Positions 11,596 through 24,383 of a stretch of DNA of 64,000 nucleotides are shown here, in pieces. Source of the stretch: Penelope pileata. Lineage: Eukaryota > Chordata > Aves > Galliformes > Cracidae. Every line of letters begins with the position of its first letter. Position 1 is the stretch's first letter. The stretch is from assembly GCA_013396635.1 (NCBI GenBank), contig WBMW01000587.1, forward strand, positions 124,001 through 188,000, given 5' to 3'. The translations under genes were made by a program, and so were the position numbers. The notes below the pieces were generated by a model. It saw only the letters and a program-made list of their open reading frames with translations, had not been told where the DNA came from and ran no database searches.

Positions 11596-14500
11596 GCATT
11601 AACTTTGCGCTTCATTCATTCAGAAATTTCTTCAAGCAATTCTCAGCCTGTCAGTTGCTTGAGAACAGCCTGGCTCTGGAGACAGTGGCAGGCTCTCCTG
11701 GCTGGTGGCTGTACCTGGAGCTGAACAAGCAGCAGGGTGCTATTCTTTGCTGACCAAGAGAGACTGGATGGCGGGTTTATTTTATATATTTGTTTTTGTC
11801 TTTTTGATCTCTAAAAGCTGGGGATGGGAAATGGGCTGTGAATTCATTATGTGGCTCTATGAGATGAAAGTTTTACTCCCAGCCTGGATTCGATCTTCTG
11901 TCTCCTGTGCCTATACCTATGCTCTTTAGGTACGCCAGTTTTTAGCCCTGTTATTGAATGTTTGATGCCCAAGTAGAAAAAATACTCTCTGTGCATAGGT
12001 CTAAGTTACTAGGTCTGCTTCAGTGTTTAATGCATTATCTTTTCTCACACTCTGCCTCACAGCCTAGTAGCTACTATATAGTCCTGTAAATTTAGGCGAA
12101 GTCACGCAGAGGACATGTAAATACAATAAGGAGTAAGTCAGAGATAAAGGTAATAGGAAGTGTGTGCAAGCTATCTTAAAGCTATGTTCTGGTCTCAAAG
12201 TCTACCTTTTTCTGAGAAATACTCTTTTATTTAGGGTTACAGAATATTAATTTAAAAACTTTTTCAAAGTCAACATTTAATTTGCTATTCATTACCTTCC
12301 CCAAACTTCAAGGATCTCAACAATGTAATGGATCACCCTGAAGTCTTGTAAATGCTACATAATTCTTAGTACACTATGACAAAGGAACATATGTATCATT
12401 ACAGAACATGTTAACTAGTATTGTTATCATGCATTCTCAATATCAGAAAGAAAATTTAAATTCTTCAAATTCGCATTTTCCTTTTAGTGATTTTTAAAAG
12501 CTGATTTCCTGTTCTATTTGTATTTCCACTGCCCTGCCAACCAGTTTGCATTTTACTTACATAAAAAGTAATAACATTTCTCATTTTAATAGCTTGGCTT
12601 ATAATAATAGAGCTTATTATGGCAAGAAGCTTCTTGTTATGACATCATCAAGAATTTAAGCAATTAACTTCCTATTAAAGGAAAATTAATTTTTACAAGT
12701 GACGCAACTCCTACAACTCTCCGTTAAAAGAAGTGCATCAGAAATGTTAGCAAAGATAACAGAATCATTCTAGAAAGCCAGAACTTTTCTTGGAAACAGT
12801 AATTACTTGGATATTGACTGAGATAACAGATATGACAGTTTAGGAAGAGTGATTGCAAAGATAATACAAGATTGGTTTCTTGCACAATTTACTCAAAATC
12901 TGTATTAAAAACAGAGCAACAGCCAAAAGTTATTTTGTGCCTTGGGCTTTAAAATGACTTGTTTTAATAACAAAAGAAGATAGAAGAGGAAGACCCATCA
13001 ATTGTCTGAGCAAAGCATACATTTGATGTTTATTAATGAGTGTTATTTGCTTAATAATGTATTTACTGTTTTCTTGAAAGACTAAAATCAATAAACCAAT
13101 GCATGGATACATAGATATATGTAGGTAGCTGGGAGTATATCCAGACAGCTAAACACAAAAATGTTTTGTTTTCAGCTTTATCCTAACTATTCTTCCATAA
13201 AGTGAGTTACAGCAATGGCTCCCTGGACATTTTCTCAGCATTAAAGCTAAATCTCCTATCTTCCAAATCCATCTTGTAATACTACTTTTACTATTCTCCA
13301 GTTGTTCTCTATTCTTTGTTGTCATTATGAGTTGTTTATTCTTCTTTCTTTTCTTTTTTTTTTTTTTTCCCTAAATGGGGATTCTGACCAATTTCTCCAG
13401 TTAGAATTGAAAACAATTGGAGTTAACACAAGTGGCTAACATGAAAGGGAGCTGTAGCCTGGGAAGACAATTAGGCTATAACTCGTTTAAGTGACTAGTT
13501 CTTCACTGTACGTTAAGATAACAAATGAATATCATTTAATTAGAACTTTATTCTCAGTAATGAAAGCAATGGTAGGGTCTTTGTAAAATAAAGACAATAG
13601 GACAAACATAGGACTCACACTACAGTAGTAAGATATAACACTAAAAATGATACATATAGCTCCAGGGAAACTATTGAAGAGCGTGGATGTGACTTTCTTT
13701 TGATTTGCTCCTCAGCAATCCAAGTACACTTGTAAGTATCTGGTGGAAGAAAAACTTTTGCCATTCTAGCCTTAGGTACGTCTCATGATCAGACTTCATC
13801 ACTGTTAAAAATACTTCAAAAATATTGAGCATTGGAGAAAAAGTATTATTTCCAAGGACTCAGGAAATCTGAGTGACAACTCTCAGAAGCATTTATGAAT
13901 CAGTCTGTAGTTAGAAACACGGTTAGTTTTGCCTTCAGGTCAATTGGTCTGAATCCCAGAAGAGTAAGTGTTTGGTCTCAAAATCTTTGAATCTGCAAGT
14001 GGTGCCTGTGACAGTTCCAATGCAAGGAGTTTCCACCCTCCCACCATTTCTTGGCTCTTCATTGCCTATGAAGGAGTGCCACTTCTCAGTCATGCTGATA
14101 CAAGTATTTATAGGATGAAATAAATGATCTGTGGAATAAACAATAAATAATAGAAGGAGGGGTGAAAATGGAAAAGCTCTTTTTAGAATGCATCAGCTCT
14201 TACCTGTCTTCCAGGGTGAACTCAGAAGAAATTGCCCTGGCACGACTGAGAGGTGCCACACAGCACTGGGGGAGTGAGAAGCCAAATGTCAGGAACCAAG
14301 ACAAAATGCTGCCACTGAGTGATTCAGAAGATGAAGCTATGGTTACATTTTATCACCTGTAGATCCTTGAACGCTATGTTTCCTGTGAAGCTTTAAGCTG
14401 TTTAAGCAGTGTATTTTATGGAGGTTTTAAATTCAGTCGAGCCTGGTTAAAACTTTCGAGCTCCTTAAACTGCAGGTATCTAGCCTACATAGTTTACTTT

Positions 14501-15160
14501 CCCTACCGTGGGCATGTGGAGATTTAAGTTCCTTAAACCAAAGTGAAGGTTTTTGGATCTTATGATCCCTGTGTTCTCCAGCAATGAAATTTTCAGATGT
14601 CCTAAAGAACAGCTGATAGGTGTCAGGAGATTTAGAGCTTTGCTGTGTATCTGAGTTTTCTTAAGAAGCGGTACCTGTTCAAGTTAGGTTTTATAAACTT
14701 TACTGAACATCACCGTAAAGCTTTTTAGCTTTTTGTGAGAATAAGAAATATTTATTTCCATATTCTACATAGTCACTGAAATTTGAAAAGTAGCCAGGAA
14801 GGGATATATTTCATATCCTAGTGCTGACTCTCGATGAGAAGGTTTTCTATACCCCTTGAAAAGATAAAGATCACACAGAATAGATATGTTTTATACAGTC
14901 AATGATTTGTGGTATGTATCTACATAAAATACTAGAAAGAGCATTCTATATTAGGGAAACAAATATGAAGTTAACAAAAATTATTAATTGTAATTAATTA
15001 TTATTTTAACCTAATTTAACTTACCTTTTAATAATGAAATATCTTTATTATGCCAATGACTGAACATAAATTATGGATGTGAAGTCTCTTGACTCGTTTC
15101 CCTTCATTGCCAAAACAGAGCAATAACTGCCTGTGTGAACTCCCCAGAGTAAAATCCTAT
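11596..15160. other. intergenic, no gene recognised
   Basis: About 3.6 kb. The first ~180 bp (11600-11780) are less AT-rich than the surroundings and abut the 5' end of the CR1, but match nothing I recognise. A poly(T) run lies at 13354-13368. Frames such as 14162-14362 (66 codons) show no domain or splice context. Confidence 0.5.
13354..13368 (+). repeat. poly(T) tract
   Basis: About fifteen T residues ending a pyrimidine-rich stretch. No adjacent retrotransposon body was recognised. Confidence 0.85.
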
Positions 15161-15290
15161 TAGAATCATAGAATCATAGAAACACTAGGTTGGAAAGGAC
15201 CTACAAGATCATCTAGTCCAACCATCCTCGTATCACCACCCCTACTCACTAAGCTACTAAATCATATCCCTTAGCACCTCATCTAGACGC
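15161..15290 (-). mobile_element. short CR1 LINE 3' end
   Basis: Minus-strand CR1 of about 130 bp, starting with tagaatcatagaatcataga on the plus strand. Over its length it differs from the 3' end of the 10348-11595 copy at only a handful of positions, so both come from the same subfamily. It is severely 5' truncated and carries only 3' UTR and the last ORF2 codons. Confidence 0.93.
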
Positions 15291-18191
15291 TATTCTTTAC
15301 GCATTCTTAACATCTGTAAAAAAATTCCTCTGTGACAGTATATAATACAAGACATTCCCTTGGTCTTCCTTTCAAGCAAAATATGTTTATACTATGCCTA
15401 GATGCAAGTTTTTGGAACTTTAAGAGCATGAGTATGAGACAGGAAGTGAATAGAATCTTGATTGCTACAATTTTAAGATAAACGTAGGGAATTGAGTTAC
15501 TCTCAGTTTAGCTCAGCTTTCTTTTTTAAGATAAGGTAGAATAAATTGTGCTCTGATGTTTCTATGTTTGTGTTAAAGAGAGAAAAACAATTTTTTTAAA
15601 GAGATTAATCTGAAAGCCATCATCAATATCAGGCAGTTAATTATCAGAAACTTCAACTTGAAGTTTTTCTTCAAACACCATTATTCTAATATCTGTTAAA
15701 AAACAGCTATACAACTAATAGCATTTTATGGACCTGTGCAAGCCATAAACACTGCTTCTATTCTGCAGAAAGAAATAAGGTTCTGAAAACATCAGCCAAA
15801 GATCCTGACACCTTATTTTCCTGTGTGGCTAATAAATTTAATCTTAAATGGAAATTCAGGTTAATGAGGTCATTCATATTTGCAGATTTAGGGTTTAAAC
15901 ATGCCTATAACTGGTGAATGGAAAGCGGTAAAACTTATTGTATAAGTAGTCAAACACGATGTCAGTGGAATTTTCACTACACAAAAAGGAGCTGTGCAGT
16001 TATAAAACAAGCTAAAATATTTACCCGGAATATTTATAACTCATAGCTGTCAGACTTTTATCACTCATTTAAACCAATATATTAATAACAACAAAATACA
16101 TTTTATATTTCTTTTAGTGTCATGCAAGCAAAATGGGAAATAAGAATGAAACTGAACTTGTAACAGATTCCTTTTGTCTGTAATTTACACCTGTCTCAAG
16201 CTGAATTTTTTTCCAGATGAGAAGAAATGATCTTTTTCTATGTTTTGTTTGAACAGCTCTGTGCAGGATTAAGAAAAACAAGTAAAAGAACTTTAACAAT
16301 CACTAAATTTTTCCTTAATCACATCTTACTTCAAAGCTGTGAAAATTATAAAGCCATATTTGTCAAATTGTTTGCATAACTTTTTGTTCAGTCACAATTC
16401 TTTTATTCAGTCACAATTTTTTAAATTTGTTTTAGTGAATCCTGCTGAATAATATCTGATGAAATGTCTTCTACTGCCATAAACAACTTCACAGACAGTT
16501 ATTTCAGACCTTTTTAATTTTGTTTTCTGTTGCTGAAGTGTTTTATATTTAAAAATTCTTTGTTGGCATACTGAGGAATAAATTGTTTTTCTTCCTTATT
16601 CATCTGTAACTGCTTACTGTTAAAAAAAAGTAAGAGTTAAAATAGAGATTTGTGCACTTAGTTAATCACTAAATTGTTTGTGCTGTACAGTCATTCATAT
16701 GCTGTACTTATTTTCCACAGCGTTTTCTCTTTCTGTCCTTTAGAACATAATCTAATAACCACTGTAAACCTTTAACAACAATTTTTGACTTTTGTTCTAA
16801 TAAGCCTGAAACGTTATGCAGCTTCTACAAAAAGTTACTGAAGAAAGAAACACTGTGTTTGAGAAAGGCTTTTTGCTACTTTTGTTTGGCACAAGCTTAG
16901 TGAAAGGTCTAAAAAGAAACTACTGAACTCTGTATTTTCTCTTCATTGTTCTGACATGATATCTTTTTCAAAGCCAGAATTTTGGTTCTGAGAGATTTTC
17001 GTTCTGTATATGTAAGTCAAGTCAACAGTAGAGTTCATTTGAACGAACTTCAGTTGAGTGTTCTCCTACTTACTGAAGGAAATGTTTTTTTTTATTTCTA
17101 AATACAAATGTATTTTCCTTAACTTTTGTTTGCAATGAGATGTGCACAGTATACCATTCATGATGTACAACTTGTTTATCAACATTTAATGATCAGTAGA
17201 TGTTTTCAGTAGCAATTTTTTTTTAGAGTCTGAGCAAATTGAGTCACCTTCCACAAAGTATATTTTACTGGCCAACAGAGGTAGCAGAATAATAGACAGG
17301 GAACCATGGATGTATCAGGTGTAATTTCCTGTTGGTCATTATGAATTATCAGAAAAACAAGAATTTTAGGCTCTTCTAATCTAACCACATAATGTAAAAA
17401 AATATACAATAGACACCATCTAATAAAAGGAAGCCCTAGTTTCAGTTCTGACTGAGTTTCTTGAATGTAGTAGACATTGATTGAAGTTTTCCTAAGTATG
17501 CCTATCACTTTTCACTTGAACTCTGATCACTAGTCTATTTCAAGTGGAGAAAGATTTTGACAAATAGGATGATAGATTTCTGTTTTATTTTGTTTTCCTG
17601 GTTTCATTCCTTTTTAATTTCTTTTTCCTTATCAACAGTTACTGTTCCCAAACAGAATAGTTCTTGACATACATGTCACTCCTTTGAGTTTTTATATTTG
17701 TTACATTTAACACTGCTGTGTTGACAAGTTTAATGATTGTCAAGTTTGCAAAGCATCTTTATGGAAACAGATAACTAAAAATAATATTGGAGATGTATAA
17801 ATTCTCCCCATTGATATAGGACAAGTATTTTTTTTTTCTATTTATGGCATAGTATATATGCTGTATAAATATAATATGACATTATGGGAAACACTGATAT
17901 TTTAGATGTGGTATTTATTACAATTTTTTTTTTCTAAGTAATAGTAACATCAGAGGAATTCAAACTATTGATCTGTACAATTCAAGGATTAACCTCTTCT
18001 TTAACTTCTAAGCTGCATTTAGGTATTTGAAAAACAGTATATTTCCTATTCTTTCAACAAGTAGCGTGTTCACTGAATACCAACTTGGAACGGGTAATGG
18101 CTTGATGAAATCTGTCTCTTCTCCTGCTCTGTCTTTTTTGTTTCATCTTTCCTTAAGATCATGACCTGCAAGTTATTTAATAGAAACACAA
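15291..18191. other. intergenic, no gene recognised
   Basis: About 2.9 kb, very AT-rich. A 13-bp word, ttcagtcacaatt, occurs twice 19 bp apart (16387 and 16406). A 100-codon frame at 17508-17206 on the minus strand shows no family signature. Confidence 0.5.
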
Positions 18192-19512
18192 AATCATAGG
18201 ATTATAGAATAGCCTGTGCTGGAAGGGACCATAAAGATCATGTAGTTCCAACCCGCATACCATGGGAAGGGTTGCCAACCACTAAATCAGGTGATCCAGG
18301 ACTCCATCCAACCTGGTCTTGAACACCTCCAGGGATGGGGCATCCACAACTTCTCTGGCAGCTTGTTTCACTGCCTCACCACCTTCTGAGTAAAGAATTT
18401 TCTCCAAACATGTGAGTTAAATTTCCCTTCTTTTAGTTTAAAAACATTCCCCTTTGTCCTGTCACTATCAGACCATATAAAAACTCAGTTTCCCTCCTGT
18501 TTGTAAATTCTTTTTAAATACTGAAAGGCGGCAAAGAGGTCTTTCCAGAGTCTTATCTTTTCCAGGGTGAACAACCCCAGCTCCCTCAGCCTTTCTTCAT
18601 GGGAGAGGTACTCCAGCCTTCTGATCGCATTTGTAGCTTTCCTCTGGACTCGCTCCAGCAACTCCATGTCCTTCTTGTGCAGGCCTGGACACTGCGAGGC
18701 ATCACAAGGAGAGAGCAGAGGTGGACAGTAACCTCCCTTGCCCTGCTGGCCACCTCTCTTTTGATGCAGCCCAGGAAACAGTTGACCTTCCAGATTGCTA
18801 GCACACACTGCTGGTTCTTGTCAAGATTTTCATCCACCAGAACCCTAAAGTCCTCCTCTGCCGGTCTGCTCTCAAGGAGTCTTTCTCCCAGTCTGTACAC
18901 ATATCTGGGATTATTCTAACCAAAGTGCATTGCCTTGTACTTGGCCTTGTTGAATCTTGTTAGGCTCACATGGGCCCACTTCTCAAGCCTGTCCAGATCC
19001 CTCTGGATACTTTCCTTCTACTGTATCATCTGCTACAATCAGCAAATAGCATCATCCACAAGCTTGCTGAGGGTGCACTCAATCCTACCATCTAGGTCAT
19101 TAATGAAGATACTGAAGAGCACTGGTCCCAAGACAGACCCCTGTGGGACACTACTCATCACCAGCCTCCATCTGGACATAGAGCCGTTGACTATAACCCT
19201 CTGAATGTGACCATGTAACCAATTTTTTATCCACTGAACAGTCAGCTCTTGAAATCCATATATCTCTAATTTAGAGATAAGAATGTAGTGTGGGGCTGTA
19301 TCAAAGGCTCTGCAGAAGTTCAAGTAGATGACATCAATTGCTCTTCCTTTGTCCACTAACACTGTCATTCCATCATAGAAGGCCTCCAGATTGATCTGCC
19401 CTTCATGCTGGTTTTCTCGAATCAAGTCCTTGTCTCACGTGTGCCTTAGCATAGCTTCCAGGAGGATCTCCCCATGCACAGAGGTGTAGCTCACTGGTCT
19501 TTAGTTCTCTGG
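18192..19512 (-). mobile_element. CR1 LINE, 3' part (split by LTR)
   Basis: Minus-strand CR1 with its 3' end at 18192 (aaatcataggattatagaat on the plus strand). It belongs to a different subfamily from the 10.3-kb copy, judged by the 3' UTR text. The element continues across the LTR at 19513-20286 and resumes at 20287. RT and C-terminal peptides are recognisable but frameshifted. Confidence 0.93.
18485..19430 (-). pseudogene. CR1 ORF2 RT and C-terminal remnant
   Basis: Remnant of CR1 ORF2. The frame 19425-19039 carries the RT palm region: IDVIYLNFCRAFDTAPH, then SSVPQGSVLGPVLFSIFIND. The catalytic FADD-type motif is altered to LVDDA at about 19049-19063; both aspartates remain but the two residues before them differ. 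The region after the RT is spread over two frames at 18900-18485, including LRELGLFTLEKIRLWKDLF. Frameshifts between these frames and loss of the N-terminal half make it non-functional. Confidence 0.9.
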
Positions 19513-19638
19513 TGTCTTGTCTCACTCAGAGGGTTGCGGAGAAGGTGAACCTTTGGAATCCCACTGAATGGAGCACTCCCTGCTCAACAGGGGTTGCTTC
19601 TGTGACAGACAATAACTCTGAGCAACAATACAAGACAG

Positions 19639-19644
19639 TTTATT
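19639..19644 (-). terminator. LTR polyadenylation signal
   Basis: AATAAA on the minus strand followed by a GT/T-rich stretch (ctgtcttgtattgttg), in the position expected near the R/U5 border of the solo LTR. Confidence 0.6.
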
Positions 19645-19934
19645 GAGCTTTCTAACAACAATTAATCTACTGCTTTGAGGCAAAATTAGGCAACTTACTA
19701 ATAGGAATTATTAAGTATTATGGATAAGGGTACTTGACATAGGTATTATTTCCTTATCCATTACTTTAAGGCAAAATTTAGGCAATGGCTATTTAAAGAA
19801 AAATGACTAAAAGAAAATTGAGAGGAAAGAGGAGAAGAGACAGAGACAGATATTTCACCATTTCCTTGGATCCAGTTTGACACTGAGTCTATATCAGTGG
19901 GCATTGGGTTGACAAAGGTAAACATGCGTGCTCA

Positions 19935-19945
19935 CCTTTATATAG
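19935..19945 (-). promoter_or_regulatory. LTR TATA box
   Basis: CTATATAAAGG on the minus strand, inside the solo LTR and about 300 bp upstream of its polyadenylation signal. This is the expected U3 promoter position; transcription would run toward lower coordinates. Whether it is active cannot be seen. Confidence 0.6.
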
Positions 19946-20286
19946 CCTAGTTTGTCCAAGACCACCCTTGGTGTGACAACCCACTACTGTCTAGAAGATC
20001 CGTGAGTTTTCAATGAGAGTCTCTGGTGGTGGTGCACCTCCTCCTCCGTTAATACTTGTGCTTTTCATTCAGCTGATGCTTTTCATCCATAAGAGGTAAC
20101 AGATGTTGTCCATAAGAGGAAAGGGAGATAAGCAGCCCACTCTGCCTTCTCAGGGTGAGGACTGTATTTCTTGAAGCTTCCAGTGAGGGTCCATATGTCT
20201 TATGGCTTCTGACTTGAGTCATTTAGATTTCATTCTGTATTGTTCTTGAGCTGTTTGAGCCAACAAATTCCTTGTCAGTCTAGGAT

Positions 20287-20555
20287 ACCTGGATCTTTCT
20301 TTCTACCCTTCTTAAAAATGTTAGTGATGTTTCCATTTTTCAGTTACTGGAGACTTCACCTAATAGCTATGACTTTTCCAATATGTTGGAAAGTGACTTG
20401 GCAACTACATCATCCTTCAGGACTCTGGTATGCATGTCATTGTGCCCCATCACTCAACAGGTAATCTCAAACTTGCTCTTTTCTTATACTGAGAGGTATT
20501 TTTCTTCCCCAGCCCCACCTAGAGGTTCGGGTTTCAACTGACCTCATTACAATAA
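20287..20555 (-). mobile_element. CR1 LINE, RT-proximal part (split by LTR)
   Basis: Continuation of the CR1 at 18192-19512 on the other side of the inserted LTR. Reverse-strand text in the plus orientation (acccttcttaaaaatgttag, then ggagacttcacctaatagc, then ggcaactacatcatccttca) is the CR1 segment that lies upstream of the RT catalytic region. Similarity fades after about 20555, where the CR1 is truncated or too diverged to follow. Confidence 0.85.
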
Positions 20556-22058
20556 GATCATTTTGCAAATAGTCGATTCAAGGAACTTTTACTTGGGGCT
20601 TTCTAGTGCTCTACTGGGATAGGAGCAAATGTGTTAAGAGTGAATAATGACTGGAAAGACCTTGCTTGGGTACTTCAGAGGCATTGGAGTAGCTGTTGGA
20701 ACCAGACACATACAATTATGTGCAACAAGGAAGTCCCAGAGAGTCTCTGGAGCTAACTTAAATGCCTGTCTTGTAGACACACAGGTAAAGCAATCCAACC
20801 TGGGGTATTTCAAGCGAGGATCTCTGAGGAGCAGCTCATTAGCTGTGAAGTTGTCTGTGAATGTACCAAATACTCTTCACTGCTTTCTAAATGCCAGATA
20901 GTGGAGAGCTTTACCACAAGTATGACAGATTGATATAGATTTCAAATAATTACAAATGAAAAATTTGTGTAATAAAATGCTGGCTTGCAGTATGCAAATA
21001 TCAGAACAAGTCACTAATCCTAACGTGTATAAGGCCTAAACCACAAACTTTTTGAAACAGTGCCTGTGAATGTGGGCAGCATGATGAAATTTTAAGATCT
21101 TGAAGACATAATTTTGTACTCCTTTTTGTACTAAGTGCATTTAGTGTTGTTAAGTGTTTAAAATAGTAAATGACTACCTAAAAGAAAAATAGAAATGTAA
21201 TACTATCCGGATAATACTTACAGAGTGAATACTGGAATTGAGTATTCAGGAAAATAGATTCTAAATTCAGTAAATTTAACATAATTCTATTTCATGTATA
21301 AACAGTAAAATACTCATAGCAAATATTATATTCACTCTGTGATGCATAACATTATCATCCCTCTTTGAAGGATTAAATTATTGGAAGCTTACTCTGAAAT
21401 TTAAAGCTTTCATCCATTTTCAAATAATAAACATATAAGTACAGTCTCTTTTGAGTCAGGGACAATATGATACTCAGCTTGCTAATAATATTAATAGAAA
21501 ATTCAATGCCAGTGGTACTTCAGAAGTACAAAATATTGCCATGCAGAATTTCATATAATTGTATAATCCAACCACTTTTAACAGTGCACATACCACTGCT
21601 TAGTAATGTAGCCTATAAAATTAGTATGCACTTGAGTGGGCGTCAACAACTTTTTCTGGCTTTACACTGGCTTTTCGTAGGTCACTTGTCAAAAAGTACA
21701 CAAACTCTGGAAAATCTTGTTTTATAAAAAAAAGTAGTTGTCAGAACTGTCTCAAATCATATAACTTTAATATGCAAATTTTAAATGGAAAATGGTGTCT
21801 CTAAGGCATGGGGAAAGGGCCAATATATTCGAAAATTTCTCAAAAAATAATTACTATTTTTGACCTGAAGAAGCATGCAGTATTTCAGATACTTACATCT
21901 AATGGGAAAGTTTGAGCTCTACAAAGCTTGTGGGTTGCTATTCCCCCTGACATGTGGATTACTGACATTCCATATGACATTTCCTTCTTCCAAAGAGCTC
22001 AACCCGTTTCCATGCAAGAGATAAGTTTAGCATTTCCCCTTAATGTTAGAAAACGTGA
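20556..22058. other. intergenic, no gene recognised
   Basis: About 1.5 kb. The part up to about 20900 is slightly richer in GC and could be unrecognised 5' CR1 sequence. The rest is AT-rich with no supported feature. Confidence 0.45.
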
Positions 22059-22616
22059 GGGCTGCTTTGAAAGTAATGCCTCCTATTTTATTATGTTGGC
22101 CAATGACCTCAGAGGCAGGTGTTGGTGGTATGGCAGCAGAGGCTGAACCTTCCCAACAATATCCTATTACATTTTGTTGCTGTGCAACAGATGGCAGCAG
22201 AGGGACAGTCTGACACAATGATGTCTGACATGGAAGTGTGGATGAAGCAAAGGTGTGGAATTGAATTCCTCCATGAAGAAACAATGACACCTATTGACAT
22301 TCATTGACACTTGCTGAGCATTTATGGAGACCAAACAGTGGATGTTAGCAGAGTGAGAGGGTGGGTGGTGCATTTGAGCAAGGATGCCATCATAGCAGCT
22401 GTGAGCCAGTGGGTCACCACCACTGGTGCAGACTTTTGTGAACACAGCATGCAGGCTGTCATTCATTGCTGGTGAAAATGAATAGCTAATGGTGGTGAGT
22501 ATGTTGAAAAATAACATTCTGTAGCTGAGGATTTCCTCTATCAAATAGTTATTGTTCTCTTTGGATCTGTTGTAGTTTCCAGGGAAAAAACAGGAGGTAT
22601 TACTTTTGGAGCAACC
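22059..22616 (+). mobile_element. internally deleted mariner copy 1
   Basis: About 558-bp DNA transposon remnant with mariner-type terminal inverted repeats. The left end reads ggctgctttgaaagtaatgc; the right end reads ggtattacttttggagcaac, whose reverse complement matches the left end closely. Inside, on the plus strand, is the N-terminal DNA-binding part of a mariner transposase: MEVWMKQRCGIEFLHEE at 22230-22281, then LLSIYGDQTVDVSRVRGWVV with an intervening stop. The catalytic DDD domain is absent. It resembles the Galluhop-type mariner of galliform birds. Non-autonomous and inactive. Confidence 0.88.
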
Positions 22617-24383
22617 CACAGATAAATAAAAGCTTACTGACTAAAACAGTTGTTACTAACTTAGTCTTAAAATTTGCACTTTTATGAAGACATGGTTTCT
22701 CGCAGAACAAATAAAATCTCTTCAATGAAGGGTGATGATTATTTCTTGCAGTTCAGAGAAAGACTTTAGTAACTCAGAAGTGCCACAAAAGCAGTAATAA
22801 TCACACTTCACAGGTAAGATATCCTGTAGATATAAATGCCCAGTTGTCACCTCTCTGAGTCATCAGTTCTGGAGCTGAGAAACAAAGAGAAAATCTAAGA
22901 TTTCCCTTCCATATAGACACACCTTCAAACTCACCCTTTTCTTTTTTCTTTCTTCTTATGTATTCCTCTCAGATCTTTTAAAGTACAGATCTACACCTAC
23001 CTGCAAGAGAACATGTGTCTACTGTAGGGAAATAAGAGAGACCACCACAGCCTATGAGCCAACCGATCTTGCTAAAAAGTCTGTCAGAATGTCCTTTTTA
23101 CTGTCCAAGGTCCACTTTGTCTCCCTCTGGTTTCTGTGGGAAACGGCCCCTCCACTTGGGTGACAGAATAGCTCAGTATTAAGGGCATGTTCTCCCTTCA
23201 TCAGGGTGAAACAATTGCCATAAAAAAAGGGCAGCCTGACATTCAAATTCAAATTCTTTTGACAACTAACTTGTGTTGCAGGTATCACCCCCAACATTTT
23301 AGAGCAACTTCACAGATTCTATAATAGCCAAGTTCCTAATGTGAGGTCTCATATGTAACTCTAGAATTCTCCAGAGGAAAAGGAACTAAAATGTTAACCT
23401 TACATATGAATTTTCTAGCTGCTGGAAAGAATTCTCTGCAAGGAAATGAATTGGAGCCTAACCTTTCATTTGCCTACTGTTAAGAGAGTTTTAATCTTCC
23501 CAAGATTTTGAGATAAGTATAGATAGGACCAAAACATTTTTTTAAGGAAAATTTTCAGAAAGGAGTTTGCGAAACTTATGGGGACTACGTATTTTGAACA
23601 ACTAGATAACTCATCCCCTTCATTTTCACTCTTCACAGCCACTGTTATCGCACTTGTTTCTTCAGTATAGATTGAGACTCATGTAGCTAAGACGCAAGTG
23701 ATGACAAAAAGTGATGAGTTGTTCTGTGTGTTATTTGAATCACTTCACTTCCAAATAGCTTATGTGGGTTTCTGCCATGTTTCTTGATTCATCTTGGACA
23801 AATGAATTCAGTGTTTGTCAAAATTCAGAATTCTGTGAGAAAGATTCAGTGGTTCACATTTCAAAAGATATCTTTAGCAGCAGTTCCTTTAAGAGATGTG
23901 TAACATTAAGAAATATATTTTGAACAATTTTAATTTGAATGAAAGTTAAATTTGTTTTAATTTATATGATTCTTTAAGACACTTTAGTAGACTGGAACGT
24001 TATGTTTTAAACCCTTCCACTTTCTCCTTTTGAATACAACCATAAAAAATACTTCAAATATTCACATTTGTTAAACTTATGTGCTTACTTGGACAAAGAA
24101 GAACTGATAATGTCAGTAGGACTAAGGATACTATGAACACTGCTCTCTGAATCTTTTCCGTTGAACCAGGAATGTCAACTGATTTGTGGAACAGTCACAA
24201 ATAACTGCACTATGCTGCAACAACTCTCATCTTCCCAGTACTGCTTGCACTTATAAACTTCAAGTGCTCTAAAAACCCAGGTTTACAGTCCTATTTGTTT
24301 GTCCCTGTCTTAGTTTCTAACAGAAGTTACGCTTCTCATAGTGTCTAGTATAAAGCTATGTTGTGTCCTCAGAGGATAAACAA
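22617..24383. other. intergenic, no gene recognised
   Basis: About 1.8 kb between a mariner copy and an LTR. No gene or additional transposon was recognised. The frame at 23297-23052 on the minus strand (81 codons) has no family features. Confidence 0.5.

Larger units (their letters stand above)
19513..20286 (-). mobile_element. solo LTR of an endogenous retrovirus, nested in CR1
   Basis: A 774-bp segment that precisely interrupts the CR1: CR1 text stops at ttctctgg (to 19512) and resumes at cctggatctttc (from about 20288). Read on the minus strand it has LTR architecture. A U3 begins TATCC, where TG would be expected. A TATA box CTATATAAAGG lies at 19945-19935, a polyadenylation signal AATAAA at 19644-19639, a short U5 follows, and the terminus is ...GACA at 19513. 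The flanking hexamers CTCTGG (19507-19512) and ACCTGG (20287-20292) agree at 4 of 6 positions, consistent with an old 6-bp target duplication. No internal retroviral genes are present, so it is a solo LTR left by recombination. The family name was not recognised. Confidence 0.8.

Noticed and set aside
22167..22619. 150-codon minus-strand open frame
   Set aside because: Runs antisense through the mariner copy and its terminal repeat. The plus strand carries the transposase remnant.
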